A DNA stretch of 64,000 nt, from NCBI GenBank assembly GCA_024741835.1, contig JAENRP010000077.1, positions 105,521 through 169,520 on the forward strand, given 5' to 3'. The position numbers were made by a program, and so were the translations under genes. Positions 36,329 to 48,121 of the stretch are shown one piece after another. Source of the DNA: Diplocarpon mali (Eukaryota; Ascomycota; Leotiomycetes; Helotiales; Drepanopezizaceae). The notes beneath the pieces were generated by a model that worked only from the letters and a program-made list of their open reading frames with translations, was not told where the DNA came from and searched no databases. Within the stretch, counting starts at the first letter, position 1. Each line of letters begins with the position of its first letter.

Positions 36329-39300
36329 TGTGATTGATGAACTTGACGAGGACTTACTGAAGGTTGTTGAATAGATGAGATGCCACCCGAGATCAAGTGA
36401 AAGGAAAGGTAGTGCGCTAACTCCTGTTGTACTACCAACGTCATTGTTACATTACGTCATCACCAAAAGCCGCCCGTGTTCATCTCAACGTCCCATTTCT
36501 GGGGGGTGCCTGTAGGTAAGGAGGGTACGACTGGAGTGGGCAGAGGCGAGCCCAGTCGAACAATCGGCGCTTCAAAGGTGCGTCGATCCCCAAAGCCAGG
36601 ACTTGTGCATTCAGCAACTTTAGAAGCAACGAAAATACCGTTACTATGCTGCTGCTGTGTCTTGACGGGGAATATGTGATTTTGTGAGGGAGAACAACAC
36701 GAAACAACAACCTTGTTTATGACGGCAGATCCAAGGGCCGGTGCTTCATAAATTAAAGAGGTACCTCGAGGTTTTGGAAATATGTGGGTAATCTGGGGGG
36801 AAGATCCTAAGGTTTACGGCTAGATCCATATGCTGAAATTTCAGCCTTGCCCGTCCGATGTTCGCCGTGAGAGCGGGCAGCATTGGATATTCTCGGATAA
36901 TTTTATCTCATCTCCAATGGTTGATCAACAGTATGACAATACCCAGGCGCATGAGCTCATACTCCGGCGCATTGTGATGGATCATGTAACAGTATTGAAA
37001 CATTACCAAACGAGCTCATGATAAACTATAGGTGAATATCGCGGAACCGACTATACTAAAGAACCCGAGGTCATTTCCAAGGAAAACAGCAGAAGGACAG
37101 CAAAGCCAGCAGCTAGACGCGGATACATGTATCTCTTCTAGTGTCTGAGATATATATAGCAAAAAGGCCTTGCTTGTTATCTCTGCCGGCCTCGGCACTT
37201 AAGAGGACTACTCAAATTTCGACATGTTCCTGTCTAGATACGTACAAAAGGAGCTTGATATTTCATGCCACAAACCTGATTTCCAGAACTATCTTCCGCG
37301 ACTTCCTGGCGCAACAAACATGGGTTGCTTGGCTGCTGGTTGTCCTGCTTAGTTCGAGTTGAGATACCGCAACTCCTGTCACGCCCACCGCCACATGAAA
37401 AGGTAACTGGATATAACTTTCTTATCGACGACCGGGCTCACCGAATGCCACTCCATCTAATACGCACACATCTGAGAACCAGATCACCTTATGGTCTCAA
37501 ACCGGCGCCACAATGAAGAATGCTCCTCATACAGAGGTCACGAACCGAAGGCTTCCAAAACTCGACGGGATTGTGGCCGGTCAGACGCGATATAGATAGA
37601 ATAACTGAGTTCCGCTAGATTGCGGAGGCAGCAGTTTTAAGTACACCACAGTTTTTCGTCTATATGAGTGATCTGGCTGCTGTCGAGAGGTTGAGATTCT
37701 TCGAGAACGCGATTGGTAGCGCGCAAGGACTCTTACCTCTTGTTGCAAGTGAATGCATATCACATGCTAGTCACATGACGTAGTGGCAAGGCGCTAAGGC
37801 CGAGGCACCCACATACTTAGATATTCTCGAGTTCATTAAAACTTTCTCTCTCTCTTTAGACATGACAATATAAGACAACCAACAACCATCGTTTGCACCT
37901 CACACGTCTTCGCGCACTTCTCTAGACAACCAGCAGAGCATATCCTAGCTATACCTCTCTTAGATGATATTTGAGAATCTACTGGCGAGAATACTCGTTC
38001 ATTTCAACATCGGATTTTGTACTTCTTTATTTATCTCTAAATATGGTCATTTTCTTACCACTACCCATCTATTGTTATCATGTCATTCTGTGTACATTTC
38101 TATGTCGGGTATGCTCCAGTATGAGCATGTTGTGAATCGTTCAACGGGCTTCACTATTCTTTCAAAATATTTGCAACTATACTGTAATAAATTTCCAAAT
38201 TTCAAATAGAAAATTTGTAGAATCAGATCTCTCATCCTAGCAGAGATGTTGAAACTATGCAGTGCGATCCACTAAAGTACATCTTATCAAAACAAAGTAG
38301 GCGAGGAATTAACGATTTCGCCCCTTTTTTTCACCCTCCAGATGTTCCCCGTCCATTCTTGCATGGTCAATTGGGAAATGTCTTCTCTTCTAAGGAAAGC
38401 TCCTCCGGGGGAGAAATCCGATAGAGAACTTGTACGGAAATTTCCACTTATGGCTCAAGCCTTCTGGCTCAAGCACCTGCTGGTGGAGGGAGACGAGGAC
38501 TGAACACCTGTATGTGGTATCTCCTACGAACCTGCAGACCCTTCCAGGGTCTATAGAGCCGAGATTGAGTCCTTTCAACTACGAAATAAGTAAACCCCAA
38601 GTCGAATAACGCTAGAACTTTCAGAAACTTCGGAATAACAAATTTCTCTATATTATACTACCTCTTCTATAAATACCCTCTACTATCAACATCCACTTAC
38701 GTACTCTAGGACTACTCAAATATATACCTATAACTAAAGGAAAGGCTTACCAAAGGATATTAAGGAAAAAAAGGCAGGTTATAGTATGTAAGGAGGAGAA
38801 GGAGAAGGAAAAGGACATATTTTGACAATTTCATTTAAAGTTGATAAGAAGGGTTATAGTCTAATAGCTGCCGAAGACTAGCAAGACGCTTAACAATAGC
38901 TAAATAAATAGCTGCTATCAGCAAAGAGGGCTTATCCTAGAATAGAGAACCTAAGGCGACTTTATTTGTTAAGGCACCTTCTTAAGAACATACTCGCCTA
39001 TAACCTAGAGGGAACAACTGTCGACTAAGGTATAGGTTATACTCTTGTTTAAGTAGTTGGGAATTATAGGTGAACTAGGCTGAATCGTAAAATAATGAGA
39101 TCTTAGGCTAGTTTCTCCTTATATAGAAATCCGACTATAGAGTTTTCCGCTTATGCTATATGGCTTAGAGCTATAATAGCACGTTAAACGGAAAAAAAAA
39201 ACACTTGGTGGTGGAGACCTGAAAACTTTGGCAGAGAAATATAGCCACCCTCTTATCCTACCACGCCAACTCTGCTACCTCTTGGCAAATCCCCTAAGAA

Positions 39301-41140
39301 AAGCGGGTATACTCCGTAGGATGTCCCTAAAACTAACGCAGCAGACAACGAGAAGATACTTTACGATGGATTTGATGGCCTTCTGAGAGAAAAGTTTCGG
39401 GGTGGCTAATTCATCCTGAAATCTGCAGAATGGGCAGATCTAACTTTCAAAGAGGGGTTTCTGCCAGAGATTTACAGGCTATGGGTAGGAAAGGAATCTG
39501 CTGGTTTGTAGGTAATCGAAGAGTTCGGATTTCCTTTCCTGACAGCCCGAGCCGTTTTACGCATTTTTGCTGACAAGAAATAGGGAAGCAATGAAACCGG
39601 CTCTGAGCATGACCTCGTAATTTAGTTCGAGTGCCCAATTCTGGCCTTGGTGCAGCCAATCCATCTCAGTCTTTGGCTTACTGAAAATAGCCTACCCATA
39701 CCAGACAGACTGCTGACGACTTGGAAACTGTCCGGCCTCTCCAACTCCCTTCACGTCATCTCCTTAATTTGTACAGCCGTCTACGGAATTCAACGAGATC
39801 CAAGACTGCCTGTTCGGGAAGAGGACAGATTCGGCCCTAAATATTATGATTTCTAGAGTTCCAGAACACATCTTTTTCTGATCATGCGAGTAGTAGAGTC
39901 CCTTTTCGCTCTTGAGGTCACTAGAGTCCTGCGCGACACTGGCTGCAACCACTTGACTGGTACTTGCTTCAACTAGAAAATCAACATCAAATCGAATACG
40001 AGATTCTGGAAACTGCGACTGGCCATCATAGCCATTGAGTCGCTTTCTTTTCTTCTTACGTGTCACAGCCTGAAAGTTCTCTTCGTGTGTATGGCTTATC
40101 TATGTCTTTTCGGACAATACTCACCCAACATGAACACATTGTAGCTTCACAGGATATGGTAACGGTCGAGGTATCATCAAACGGAAAACCCGAGGTCTAT
40201 GTTTAATACTTCACTTGGTTTCCAACGTCTCAACATCTCGATTCCCAAGACTGGCTTAGAAACCGAGGGCCCGAGATAAATCCTCTAAACATTGAAACTT
40301 ACAGTGCTAATTCCCTTGGAAGTGGCCTGCGCCTCTTCCACTTCGCCCAAGGCCCAGGTGGGGAGTAGCATCAGGCACCACAATGAGAAGATTCCATCTG
40401 TTTGTCGAGGAAGTGATCCGTTCAACAGATTTCTCCGCTAGTGGAGAGCAAGACCAAGACCTTGAGGACTTCCAGAGGCTCTGCAACGAGATTTTTTTGG
40501 TTATATCCGGGCTGGAGATGTCGGACTCGTGGATTTGTCGTCTGGGAGCTTGAGCCCCTGATATTCGCAGCGTGTTTCTGGAGAAGCGAGAGGGACGGAA
40601 GCCATTTGTGTGAGTCCTTGTACGTGCGTAACAACGGGCGGGGGACTGGCGTGCTGACGATGATTAGATCCGGTCCGACAGCTGGTCTAATATCATTCGC
40701 CAAAGAGAAACAACCAAGCCAGAACAGATCATAGAGGAGGCCGAGGGATTTCATTACTGGTGCTTTGTGCTAATATACGATGCTTCATGTTTATTATGGG
40801 TGGCAACATGAGTAGCGACGCATTGTAATCAATTCTCACTTAGCTCAGAGCCGCTCGGCAAGCAGTTTTGGTCGCGATGGATTCTCACGTGTTTATGGAC
40901 TTCCAATTCAAACGAGCCAAGATGCTGATTAGCTGAGTGTAGCAGTCAAGCATTGTGATAACATGTAAGTTACCTGAAATCAGGAATACATGGGCAATTT
41001 TCGGGGTATAGAAAATTTTCTTTGACAAATATGGACTGAACCCAACGTCTCTGCACGGGGTCCTATAATCCTTCCATATAACAAACGAAATCGACACGGC
41101 AAATAAAAGAATCTTTTTATCATCCTTCACTCCTCAAACC
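36329..41140. other. 4.8-kb gene-free, largely AT-rich block
   Basis: No supported gene. From about 36.7 to 39.4 kb it is AT-rich with stops in all frames and contains the second copy of the dispersed repeat (38635-39180). From 39.4 to 41.1 kb composition is closer to genic, but the short frames there (such as 40422-40754) are mutually overlapping shadows. Confidence 0.55.
38635..39180 (-). repeat. Degenerate dispersed repeat, copy 2 (inverted relative to 14.6 kb)
   Basis: The reverse complement contains AACCCTTCTTA, ACTATAACCTGCCTT, GCGTCTTGCTAG and TTAGTTATAGGTATATA in the same order and spacing as 14640-15110. Both copies are AT-rich and non-coding, suggesting an old transposable element inactivated by point mutation. 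Limits are approximate. Confidence 0.6.
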
Positions 41141-44100
41141 TCACTTTCCCTCTCCAAATAACTCCCACACACTCCTGGGCGGCTCGTAGGTACCCACACT
41201 GACACCCTTATAGTCGATTTCTAGCCCAAACGCTTTTGGCCCACCCACTTCTAGCCCACGCTCCGTAGTCCACATCGGCGGCGCTCCCAGGGCGATGACG
41301 CTTACTCGTAGTCCGTATTTATAGTCCGAGATCCCCAAGGGGGCACCGTTCGCCTTGTCAAGAAAGGTGATGAGATCGGGGCAAACAGCCAGCACACGGT
41401 CATTTTGGCCAGGGGTGCGGAGGGTAGCGCTGAGATTCTCGTTTTCGAAGTCAACAAGGAGAGAGGTTACGAGGTCCGGACTTGGCGATTCACAGAAGGA
41501 CTCTAACAGGACGCTTCCTCGCGTGAAACCCTCTGCGACATGACGCGTGACGGAGATTATCTTACCAGTGAAGAGCAGAACACCGTGCTCGGATTCTATG
41601 AGTGAGGTTACAGGGTCTTGTTTAAGGGATCTGGAGAGGGCGATGGCCCGACCGATCATCCATGCGTGGGAGAAACTGTTCTGTGGCAGGGTCCTGGCTT
41701 CGATACCATGGACGGGGTTGACGCACATACCGCACAGAGAGCCAAGACCTGTACAAGCTTCTCGCATGAGATCCTCTACTTCGAGGTTATCATGTAGCTG
41801 TTGGAATATCTGAGATCTCATTAGAATTTTATTTAGTTCTGAGAGAAAAGAAACCCACTTGGACGTTTCTAATGCCGTCAGCGACAGCAGCAGGGGCAAC
41901 AGGGATGTCCGCGAGACATCGGACTGTCTGCCACACTTTAGGGTATGCTCTCGCTACCAAATCGCTGTCAAGCGCGCTTTTATTGAAGCGATGAGCGGCT
42001 AGCAGAGCTTCGAAGGCGTTCATCCCTCCAATTTCGTTGGGGATGACTGCGTCAAATTTCGTTATGCCAGTTGCCTTCATTACACCCTTCATCGCATCTG
42101 TGACTCTGAAGAAAAGTTAGCAAACCCGATCTACTATAAGAAGAAGAGTCTTACTCATCCAACCCAGGAATACGTTCAAGATAGACCGAAGGTGAGCCCT
42201 ATGAAGCAAATTAGTTCTGTAAGTTTACGGTACTGATCTTTCTCACCATGAACCCAGCGACAAGCACGACGGCATCATCTGGAAGTGTATCTTGCCGCCT
42301 AATAGTGATGTCCTCGCCATTTTGAAGGGCAAGTAAACAAGCTATGTAAGCCGGGTATGGTTCACCACAACTTCCAACTGCTAAGACCCCAGTACCGTCC
42401 TGAAGGAACTGCAGGTCCATCTCAGACAAGTACCAAAAATCGCCCTCGATTCTAGGCCGGTACGAATTCAGATCGACATACTCTTGGACTTCGTACGACG
42501 AGCCTTTCGATATACTTGATGTCTCGTCGGATATACCAGTAAGCAAACACGAGCCGCCAATTTTCTGGGATACCTCCCTCCTGGCCATCGACCCAGTATC
42601 GTCATGGGATTCCTCGTATCCATCTACCAAATCACCGACAACTCTCACCAAGAGACGCGTTGCTCCGTTCGTAACATAAGAAACAGGGATAACATCAACC
42701 TCCACGATTTCGATGGTCTTGATGTTTCCACCTGCAGCTATACATCGCTCGATAGCGAGAGTTTTAGCCTCTTGAATATCCTTGTCGATAAATCCAGACA
42801 CAGGAACAACAGTGGAATCGACGGCTCCACTTATTTTCCCAATCTATAGAGAGTTAATGGAGACCTGTTAGGAATAGGATGGAAACGCACTGCGGCTCCT
42901 ACCGCATTCGCCACTTCAAGATATTTTGGTCTGATCACCTCTCCGACGCCTGCAATCGTGCCAGGAATTATGATACTTCCGCCCCCGACGAGAATGACTT
43001 TCGCGTCTCCTTGCTTCGTCTTTACGATATCAATGGCCTCCTCGAGAGCTCGCGAAATTTCGAGAAGAGCCGATACTCTGAGCTCTGAAGAGACTTGACA
43101 TTGGGTGATGTCGTTCTCAAGTACTAGGTCCGTGGTCTAGATTTCCGGAAAGTCAGTCTCGACTATTCAGGTAGTAGTGGCAACTTTTGAATTCTATGCT
43201 ACGCAAAGCTCTGAAGCACGTAGTGGTCTCCAGCACCAGAAGTAAACATAAAACCTTGTCTGTCCGAAAGGAGAAATCAAGAGCGCAAAGAAAAACAGGC
43301 TCAGCACCTACCGTCAATGTTCCCCCACCGACGAAGATTGCTTGCATATCGAGTTTGGATCCAACCGAGTCAGGGCCAACAGAAGTTTGGGCTCCATTTA
43401 TCCTGACGAGTGATCCACCACCCAAGGCAATGCTCTTTACATCTGGAATCGTGAAGTTCGTTCTTAGACCAGCAATTTTCACAAATGCTGCCGACTGTCG
43501 TGGGTATCCCGTTTGCAACAAAGCACATATGTCAGTAGTAGTGCTGCGCCAGGTCAGCTTCAAAGTCGAGCTTAGCCATCGTATATTCTTACCCTCCAAC
43601 ATCAACCACCAGGACCTCTCTGTCGTCCGAGTCATCCGCGATCTCGAGGTTGGCTAACAAAGCAGCTCCTCTGGCGCTGTTCGTGGGTCCGGACGAAAAA
43701 CATCTCACCGGATACTCGGCAGCCGTTGATGCCTTGCTTAAAGTGCCGTCATTCAAGGTGATGTATAGATTGCATCGGCCCAATCTCTGAACCGCGAATC
43801 GAAACCCATCAATTACATGCCTAGCAAATCGTCGTAGACTGGCATTCAGAATACTGGCGTTTTCTCTTTCAAGGAATCCCGTTCGGCCAATGGCGTGAGA
43901 GCAAGAAATATCGTAACCGGGGCCAAGCGCTTGGGCAAGAATTTGTCGAGCCTCTTCTTCTTGCGACGGGTTTGAGGGGGAATAGATCCCAATGACAACT
44001 ACACTTGTGAGAGACTTGGATCTGATGATTGCGGCTTGCTCTTTCAACTGTCCGCTGTTTAGTGGAAGAATCGGCGCTCCGTCAACTGGTTTCGGTGTTA

Positions 44101-44838
44101 GTCTCCGATTTGTCACCTAGGCTTTTGATCAAGGCCCTTCTCCAATCACTGGATCGGGAACTCTATGCGGGTGGATGTGGATGTGACTGTGAATGCGAAT
44201 GCATAATACCTTGGTATCCACCATCCACGAAGCCAGAGTGGCCTTCCATCAAACCCCGCAACCTGGAAGGGAAATTCGCAAAAGGCGGCGAGCCCCTCGA
44301 GTAGGGCCCACATAATCTAACAATCGCAACTTTATCCAACTTGCTCGAGTCTTGCTCGAGAACGGCATTAACAAATTGCTGAGTTAGACCAGAACAATTA
44401 GCAAGAGCGCAAACATGATGTGATGATTCAATCCGATTTCATTCCACGCGGGATGTGCAAAATGGTCCGAGTTCTCTCCGCTGTGCTTGCAGATGCGTCT
44501 ACCCCGCTGTTCACACTGTGGACTGGGCACATCACCGAACATATTGTCCGATGGAGATTTTGGCTTGCAACTCACTGTCGTGCCAATCTTAACAGACCCA
44601 ATATTGCTGGAAGATATCTTTGCCTCTTTCACCACAGCGGCGATTGCTCGTTCTACGCCTTCTTGTATGTCCGGCGTCGTTGGAGTCTTGTGCCAAGCGA
44701 GGACTTGATCGTTCTGCAAGATAACGCTTGAATTCGTCAGGAAGAGTTTAAGCCTGGAGATCAGATCAAAGCTCACCTGTCGGTATTCGTACCACCCACG
44801 TCAATCCCAATTGTACAAGACACCAGCTTTGAAGGCAT
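41141..44838 (-). CDS. Hydantoinase/oxoprolinase-DUF917 fusion protein
   Basis: Ten exons: 44838-44777, 44726-44576, 44378-44210, 44085-43593, 43543-43312, 43136-42891, 42843-42247, 42198-42155, 42105-41859 and 41809-41141. The sum is 2910 nt, 969 residues. The N-terminal part is a hydantoinase/oxoprolinase ASKHA ATPase: GIDVGGTNTD (residues 11-20) is phosphate-1, VVDVGGTTTD (287-296) is the second nucleotide motif, followed by SIALGGGSLVRI and VILVGGGSIIIPGT. The C-terminal part (from about residue 586) is DUF917, with FDAVIPNEIGGMNAFEALLA and an aromatic-proline end. Such enzymes open cyclic amides (hydantoins, 5-oxoproline) with ATP; the natural substrate of the fungal fusion is not known to me. 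The DUF917 glycine loop reads GVLAVGSCGEPYPAY, poorer in glycine than the GGGGxPY I expect. It is likely cytosolic. Introns two and five are unusually long (197 and 175 bp). Confidence 0.87.
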
Positions 44839-46493
44839 CGTGGGGTCCTCACCTGGCCTTCAGAGGAAGTCTTCAGAGGACGTGAAAGTGGCGGGATGCG
44901 AGGTTGCAAAGCATTTTGAGGAGCAGGAATGAAGAGAACGGTTTTGTAGCTCGAAAGAACCAGCGTTGCCAGGGTTTAGGTCAAGATTACACCGTACAGA
45001 ATATAATATTCTCGCGGGACGGGTTTGCCATGCAAGTTCCCATGAGTAACGGAAATTTTTCATCGCCTAGATCAGTGTTTGGCGGCGTCCACTTTGCCTA
45101 GGCACATGTACTAGGTACCGATTGACAGCTTTTGGTAGGCAGAGTGGAAACTCTAGAATGCATCTAAGCAATTCGGAGACGAATGACTTACGCGGTATCG
45201 CTGATTGATAATGACGAGTTGCAACGGCGGCTATCGGAGTCGCTGAAGAGGACGGTTCGAGTCAAGAGGTGTGGTGATAGACCCAATGAAAAGGATGATC
45301 ATGATTTGGGACCCTGCACGTCGTCGGTTATCACCACCTTACTCAAACACTTGCTAGAGAGCACCAAGTCCAAATGAGCAAGTTCGCGCTGCAGTCTCGA
45401 AACCTGGCGTCAAGCAATCCCGAGTATTTCTTCTGGCACTGGACGAGCCAGTGGACGGAATAGGTAACTCTTGGAAATTCTCTGGATTATCCATGATCCG
45501 ACATTCCTCTTGAAGCCCCTCACTCTCTAATGCGTCTTTGGCCGCTTAGAGCCGACGATTTTCAGCCCGTCGTCATAGCGTAAGTCTCAAATCGACTTCT
45601 ACCTAGCTTTGTTTTCAAGATAAGATTATTTCGTAGAATTGCCCTCACTACTCACCCCAGTTCTGCAAAACCATTCGGCGGGTGGCAGTGCAGCTCTACT
45701 GCTTCGTAGAAGACCGACCGCAATCGCCTCTGACAATTACTCCGCCAAGAGTGCGATTAGCACAAGGAATTCCCAGATTTGGATTTCGAGTTTAGGACCC
45801 AGAAATCCGTGGCGTAAGGGGCTGATGGTTTTACAGACGTATTTTTGAAACAGCTAAGCTCTACCCTACATACTCTCTTCCACTAGTGGGCTGCAAATTC
45901 ATCGAGCACTACAAGGGTACAATGGCCGCGCTGCGAACAGATGTGCTTGGTACTCTACTCAAATTTCAACTATCATGCTGACTTGGCTCTCACGAGCGAT
46001 TGAAGAGGTTTCTTATTCAAATTCAGCATTAGAGAGTCTTTCGCTAGACTAGTGATTAATTTATTTATACTTCAACTAATGCCTTTAAGGTTTGATAGCA
46101 TAGACAGATCAATGGAATATTATGCTCCAGACATACTCTACTTCGGAGATACCTAACGAGACTTCCATTTCGGCCTTCGGACTTGAAGATAGCCCTCCAA
46201 ATTGCTATTTCTAACTGGGCTAAACCCTAATTAATGGAGAGGCAGATCAGTGGTTGTTCATTTAGATTTTCCCCAGACTGGGAAAAGCGAGTACGTTCGT
46301 TGAACCTTGCGCAAACCCTTACAAAGCTCTACACTGTAAACTGAAAATGGCGAAGTCACCACAGCCAAGTCGACGACGAAGCCTTTCAGAAATCACTTGG
46401 TGTGCAGAGTCAAATGGTCGTAGCTGTCCGTAGTGTATCCCTAGCAAAGGATTATAATCGCAAATAGAATAAAAAGACTCCCCTACACTTTTA

Positions 46494-46608
46494 CTTGGTC
46501 GCAGGCCAGACAAATACCCCATGAGATGATATTAAACCTTGCAAACCCACTGAAAAAATACAGCCGTGTACACAGGTTAATGTAGAGTGTGTTTGGCCTG
46601 CGACGAAT
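46494..46608. mobile_element. MITE copy B of the TTTGTCGCAGGC family
   Basis: 115 bp between TA dinucleotides at 46492-46493 and 46609-46610. The left end is CTTGGTCGCAGGCCAGACAA; the right end is TGTGTTTGGCCTGCGACGAAT, the inverse of it. The interior is non-coding. Confidence 0.8.
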
Positions 46609-46688
46609 TATAGAGTTATAAGGGACAACGGATCCACTCGCGGATCCACGGCATTTTATGCTAAAATTGTAATAGCGAGGTTGTCATA

Positions 46689-47199
46689 CTATCCCCCCCG
46701 GAGATAATGTTGAAGTTTGGGCGTTTACAAGGGCTTTTGCGGGAAATTTGGAGGGTTTACATCAAGGAGTAGAATAGGGCTTCGAGCCAACCAAATCATC
46801 GTAGGATCCTCTTGAATAACGTACGCTCTACTCACGTGACTCGTCCTGCCGGCAGAAAAGTGAAGCTTTCGCATTGTCTAAAGAAGCAAATAATGTAATA
46901 ACACTTCGCAATTATAAATAACTACTATTCGTAGTACCTTCCTAGATGGTAAAATAGAAATTCAGAGCCCTTTATATACCCTACAGACTATACGAGATGA
47001 ATACTTTTACGAGGTGCCTGATTCGCTGCACAAGAAGGACTTATAGAATACTAGAAAATACACTCATTTTCATATACAGTTTATAACCCCTCTTGCCTTC
47101 CTACATTTGTAAGCGGTGAGCCTAAGAAGGGGGCGGTGAAGCCTCTATCTTAGGGGCTTCCAGCCCGCATTAAAATATGATCTCCGGGGTGGGGGATAT
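46689..47199. mobile_element. 511-bp non-autonomous TIR element with TATCCCCC ends
   Basis: Left: TA followed by CTATCCCCCCCGGAGAT. Right: ATCTCCGGGGTGGGGGATAT followed by TA. The ends are near-perfect inverted repeats of about 20 bp, and the flanking TA dinucleotides suggest a TA target-site duplication as in Tc1/mariner elements. The interior is AT-rich and carries no ORF, so it is either a MITE or a decayed transposon. Confidence 0.65.
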
Positions 47200-48121
47200 T
47201 ATGTAAAATTCGGCTTGAATCTTCTTGTTACTCGCAACGCTGGCACAACGATCAAATTCCGCCCCACTAAGCTATACAAGGAAGTATAGTTTCGTTGAAA
47301 CCAAACTGTGAGATGATTTTCAATGAACGAGCGACCAACCGCAATCTCGATCTCTCAGGGATATCTCGAAGTTCCTAGATAGGTAGCATAGGAAATCGAT
47401 ACAATGGCGTAAAACCGGCCAAAGTACCGTAGTCACACTGCTAGATAAGATACAAGTAAATGCACTATTCCTTAGAAGCAATGGGCCCGCTTTGAAGTGG
47501 GGCAGTCTAGCCATACCGGGTATTGAGGCCAAATGGAGATACAATCAGAATAGTAATCCTGACGACCATAAGTCATATTCTTACCTCCACAGACGAGACG
47601 ACAGCAGTTATGCCCTGGGAAATCACTGCAGCACCAGGCATGAACTGCCAACGTCGAAACGTGTGTGTATGTATATACGCACACATTTATAAACGGTTCT
47701 CGTAGGTACGAGCTTCTTCGGTCAAAGCAAAGGGCCTCAGCATTGTTGACAGGGGCGGAGTAGCAGTACTAACAAGCATGACGGCGTCAGCTTAGTCTCG
47801 GATGAGAACACCGTCAGGGCCTGAGATGGATGCAAAGCGATACAAGACGCTACGATGCGATACTTTTCCGCAATCATCGCAATTGATATTCCACTTTTTC
47901 TGCCATCTGGAATTCAAATCCCGCCCCGTCTCACCTACAAGCATCCCATCAGCCTGGGCCGTGCAACCTCTACCCTTGGCCTGGCTGTTAATAAGAAGAG
48001 CCGACTCCGCAATCTCACTTCACATGGCCAGCCGTCTATTCTCCGAATTCAGCTGAGGCTCTCAATTGACTCGGGAGTCCAGGTCAGCCGAACTCCATCT
48101 AGCTCAAAGGCATAAGAAGAT

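Larger units (their letters stand above)
44839..48121. other. 3.3-kb AT-rich intergenic region with two TIR elements
   Basis: Contains the hydantoinase promoter, then AT-rich DNA with a MITE copy (46494-46608) and a separate 511-bp TIR element (46689-47199). A frame at 45183-45377 has no recognisable domain. No supported gene. Confidence 0.55.
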
